A stretch of 14,561 nucleotides of DNA from Acidimicrobiales bacterium (GTDB lineage Bacteria > Actinomycetota > Acidimicrobiia > Acidimicrobiales > JABEUL01). The DNA lies in contig JABEUL010000046.1 in assembly GCA_013044465.1 (NCBI GenBank), positions 1 to 14,561 on the forward strand, read 5' to 3'. Under the pieces are notes generated by a model. The model was not told where the DNA came from, ran no database searches, and saw nothing but the letters and a program-made list of their open reading frames with translations. A program made the position numbers and the translations under genes. Positions within the stretch are counted from its first letter, which is position 1; the number at the start of each line of letters is the position of its first letter. Of this stretch, positions 13,221 to 14,561 are shown piece by piece.

Positions 13221-14092
13221 TGTCCAATTTATCCACAATAGATCGAATGTACCTGGAAAAACTCTTCGGGATGGATAGTGGGTATGTCCTGGATTTCTCG
13301 AACCGCACAATGGGCGAGTTTTTTGCAGTGAATCTCAATATCGATATTTATGAGGATCGATATAACTATGATAGCGGATCAAAAGCGAATCGTGTAAGGG
13401 GATTGTGGAATGAGGATGATGACTATTTGGTCGGGCAATCAATCCTCGAGCTGATTGATTACATTGAGTTCAAGATTTCTCTTGAAGATTTCCATGAAGG
13501 TGATTTCAGCCCGAATTTGATCGAAAAGTGCAAACAGATAGGCAGAAAGTTGCTTGGAATAAATTTGATTACCCAAGAAATCGATGCAGAGCCCTTAGTA
13601 TTGGAGACTTTCCTTAAAGAGGATTTTCGGGATATCACCGCTGCTATTGCTAACCTAGAAAGTGATATTAAAGCAGTGATCCAACAGCGGATCATAGAGA
13701 TTGAATCGACACTAACCATCGCCCCCCTAGCTTCCATATTCCTTATCGGGAGTACTCTCGAAGGGATCCTTCTGGATATTGCAAAGCGAAATGCCGCTGC
13801 CTTCGTCCAGGCTGATGCAGCACCTGCTCAAAGTGGAACCACCTTGCCACTGCCACTTTGGAAACTCAGCGATCTAATTAATGTCACATTCGAACTCGGT
13901 TACCTTTCCGAGGACGTCAAGAAATTTAGCCACACGGTGCGCGAGTTTCGGAACTACATACATCCTAGAGCTCAAGCCAAAGCGACCTTTAATCCAACTT
14001 CAGATACAGCGAAGATTTGTTTTCAGGTGCTCAAAGCAGCACTAACGGAAATCAATGCTAAAGTAACAGCTGGGGATGTATCAGCCCTTTAA
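13217..14092 (+). CDS. AbiJ N-terminal-domain-like protein with HEPN-like C terminus
   Basis: This 291-aa protein has two recognisable parts. Residues about 10-85 carry SGYVLDFSNRTMGEFF (21-36), a NIDIY segment (41-45) and SGSKANRVRGLW (53-64), the pattern of the AbiJ-type N-terminal domain found in abortive-infection and HEPN proteins. The C-terminal half has LIGSTLEGILLDIA (176-189), LPLWKLSDLIN (212-222) and a KKFSHTVREFRNYIHP motif. In this motif R242 to H249 gives an Rx6H arrangement with N246 after R245, as in HEPN domains that often cleave RNA. A role in phage defence or dormancy is inferred from family, not shown. ATG at 13217 or 13220 is possible; both lie at the stop of a broken upstream frame. 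No clear Shine-Dalgarno is seen beyond CAGG nearby. Confidence 0.75.
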   Translation: MMSNLSTIDRMYLEKLFGMDSGYVLDFSNRTMGEFFAVNLNIDIYEDRYNYDSGSKANRVRGLWNEDDDYLVGQSILELIDYIEFKISLEDFHEGDFSPNLIEKCKQIGRKLLGINLITQEIDAEPLVLETFLKEDFRDITAAIANLESDIKAVIQQRIIEIESTLTIAPLASIFLIGSTLEGILLDIAKRNAAAFVQADAAPAQSGTTLPLPLWKLSDLINVTFELGYLSEDVKKFSHTVREFRNYIHPRAQAKATFNPTSDTAKICFQVLKAALTEINAKVTAGDVSAL

Positions 14093-14164
14093 CGGAACCA
14101 TTGCACGCACACTTCATGGACTTGGCGGCGAAGTTTAGGAAAACTAATGGTATTCAACAACCAA

Positions 14165-14197
14165 ATTTAAGTGTGTCACTGAAGGCCGCACTTAAAT
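14165..14197. repeat. stem-loop after the AbiJ-like gene
   Basis: ATTTAAGTG (14165-14173) and CACTTAAAT (14189-14197) are perfect 9-bp reverse complements around a 15-base loop, with a possible extra T-G pair at the loop. It lies 73 bases after the AbiJ-like stop. There is no T-tract, so a rho-independent terminator is not convincing. It coincides with the boundary at which base composition rises sharply, so it may instead mark the edge of another element. Confidence 0.55.
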
Positions 14198-14561
14198 CTC
14201 CCAATTCGGCATTCGCGGTCTGAGCCGTCAGGACAAATATACCGGACGCGCCTGGGCTGTGCGGTGCTCCGCACGCGTGGGAGCCCGTCCGTCAACAGTG
14301 ACACGTGGCGAGGTGCGTTCCTGCTTCATGCATATAGATCATGACATCGCCGGCCGTGTCGGTGCGCACGTGCGTTCCAATCGAACCGTATTCGGGCCGA
14401 ACCAGACGGTCAAGCCTCGGAGGGCCCACACTGCTAACGACGTAGCGGCTACGGAGACGGAGGAGATCTGGGCCGAATTGGGTGCCGTGATGGGCCGAGA
14501 GAAGCAGCTCGTGGTCTTGGTCAACAAGGTCACCGACCACCTCCAAGCGAAGAAATACGTC
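14196..14561 (+). CDS. open GC-rich frame running off the window (unidentified, partial)
   Basis: A plus-strand frame is open from after a TAA (14193-14195) to the window end. The first ATG is at 14328 (MHIDHDIAGRVG), giving at least 78 codons; a GTG upstream (14298 or 14313) could also start it. The end reads EIWAELGAVMG then REKQLVVLVNKVTDHLQ, with alternating hydrophobic and charged residues like a helical protein. The GC content here is about 62-65% by line counts against about 35-55% in the core, so the DNA has a different origin or is a mis-joined contig end. In GC-rich DNA long open frames are common by chance, and two frames on the minus strand are also open. No family is recognised. 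Confidence 0.3.
   Translation, partial: MSQFGIRGLSRQDKYTGRAWAVRCSARVGARPSTVTRGEVRSCFMHIDHDIAGRVGAHVRSNRTVFGPNQTVKPRRAHTANDVAATETEEIWAELGAVMGREKQLVVLVNKVTDHLQAKKYV
14243..14291. repeat. GC-rich multi-segment hairpin
   Basis: Three nested arms are visible: CGGAC (14243-14247) with GTCCG (14287-14291), GGGCT (14254-14258) with AGCCC (14282-14286), and GTGCGG (14259-14264) with CCGCAC (14269-14274) around a TGCT loop. An alternative pairing, ACGCG (14246-14250) with CGCGT (14274-14278), competes with the outer arms. The whole is a stable, bulged stem near the left edge of a GC-rich segment. It could be an element end or an RNA structure. Confidence 0.55.

Noticed and set aside
14292..14546. 84-aa minus-strand frame in the GC-rich end
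   Set aside because: GC-rich DNA gives several open frames here; this one has no motif, and a plus-strand frame is equally open and more protein-like.

Overview
The window is the replication-origin neighbourhood of a moderately AT-rich, compact actinobacterial-type chromosome (or metagenomic contig), followed by a laterally acquired, partly decayed accessory island. The order rnpA-rpmH (minus), dnaA, oriC, dnaN, recF, DUF721/DciA-like gene, gyrB, gyrA, tRNA-Ile is the classic actinobacterial origin cluster, without the gnd gene that Streptomyces keeps between dnaN and recF. Spot-counted lines give roughly 35-55% GC, genes overlap or are closely packed, and DnaA is short (451 aa). Together these suggest a streamlined low-GC actinobacterium such as a freshwater acI/Nanopelagicales or Luna-type lineage. 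That placement is inference; no marker was compared.

Layout. At 1-549 (minus) are the start of an unidentified gene (yidD expected by synteny), rnpA, and the short gene rpmH, whose TGA overlaps the rnpA GTG. At 550-898 is the divergent rpmH/dnaA control region with DnaA-box-like sites. dnaA occupies 899-2254. oriC lies at 2255-2527, with about eight DnaA boxes ending in a double box, a short GC spacer, a (CTA)4 DnaA-trio and an AT-rich stretch. From 2528 to 9555 the dnaN, recF, DciA-like, gyrB and gyrA genes encode the sliding clamp, a recombination mediator, a probable helicase-loading factor and both gyrase subunits; gyrA starts at TTG inside the end of gyrB. A CCA-encoding tRNA-Ile(GAT) at 9618-9694 closes the core.

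From 9695 the character changes. Between 9695 and 10752 there is no intact gene. It holds fragments: a minus-strand open frame with a VPQTCP-type tail and tandem 11-bp repeats that looks like the 3' end of a tRNA-targeting integrase, a second fragment resembling an integrase N-terminal domain, and a piece of a TPR protein. Next comes a tightly overlapping three-gene minus-strand operon (12670 to 10753): a TIGR04255-family protein, a 199-aa protein and a 157-aa protein, the latter two of unknown function. Its upstream region contains an unusual 18-bp inverted repeat (16/18) flanking about 190 bp, with a perfect 8-bp palindrome almost at its centre. On the plus strand follow a frame broken by two stops and an AbiJ-type/HEPN-like 291-aa gene (13217-14092). 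From about 14200 the composition jumps to about 60-65% GC, with strong stem-loops and an open frame running off the window.

The island reads as a tRNA-associated defence or conflict island. The three-gene TIGR04255 operon next to an AbiJ/HEPN-like gene is the best candidate for an undescribed system. Its function is not shown by the sequence and is proposed from family resemblance and context only.
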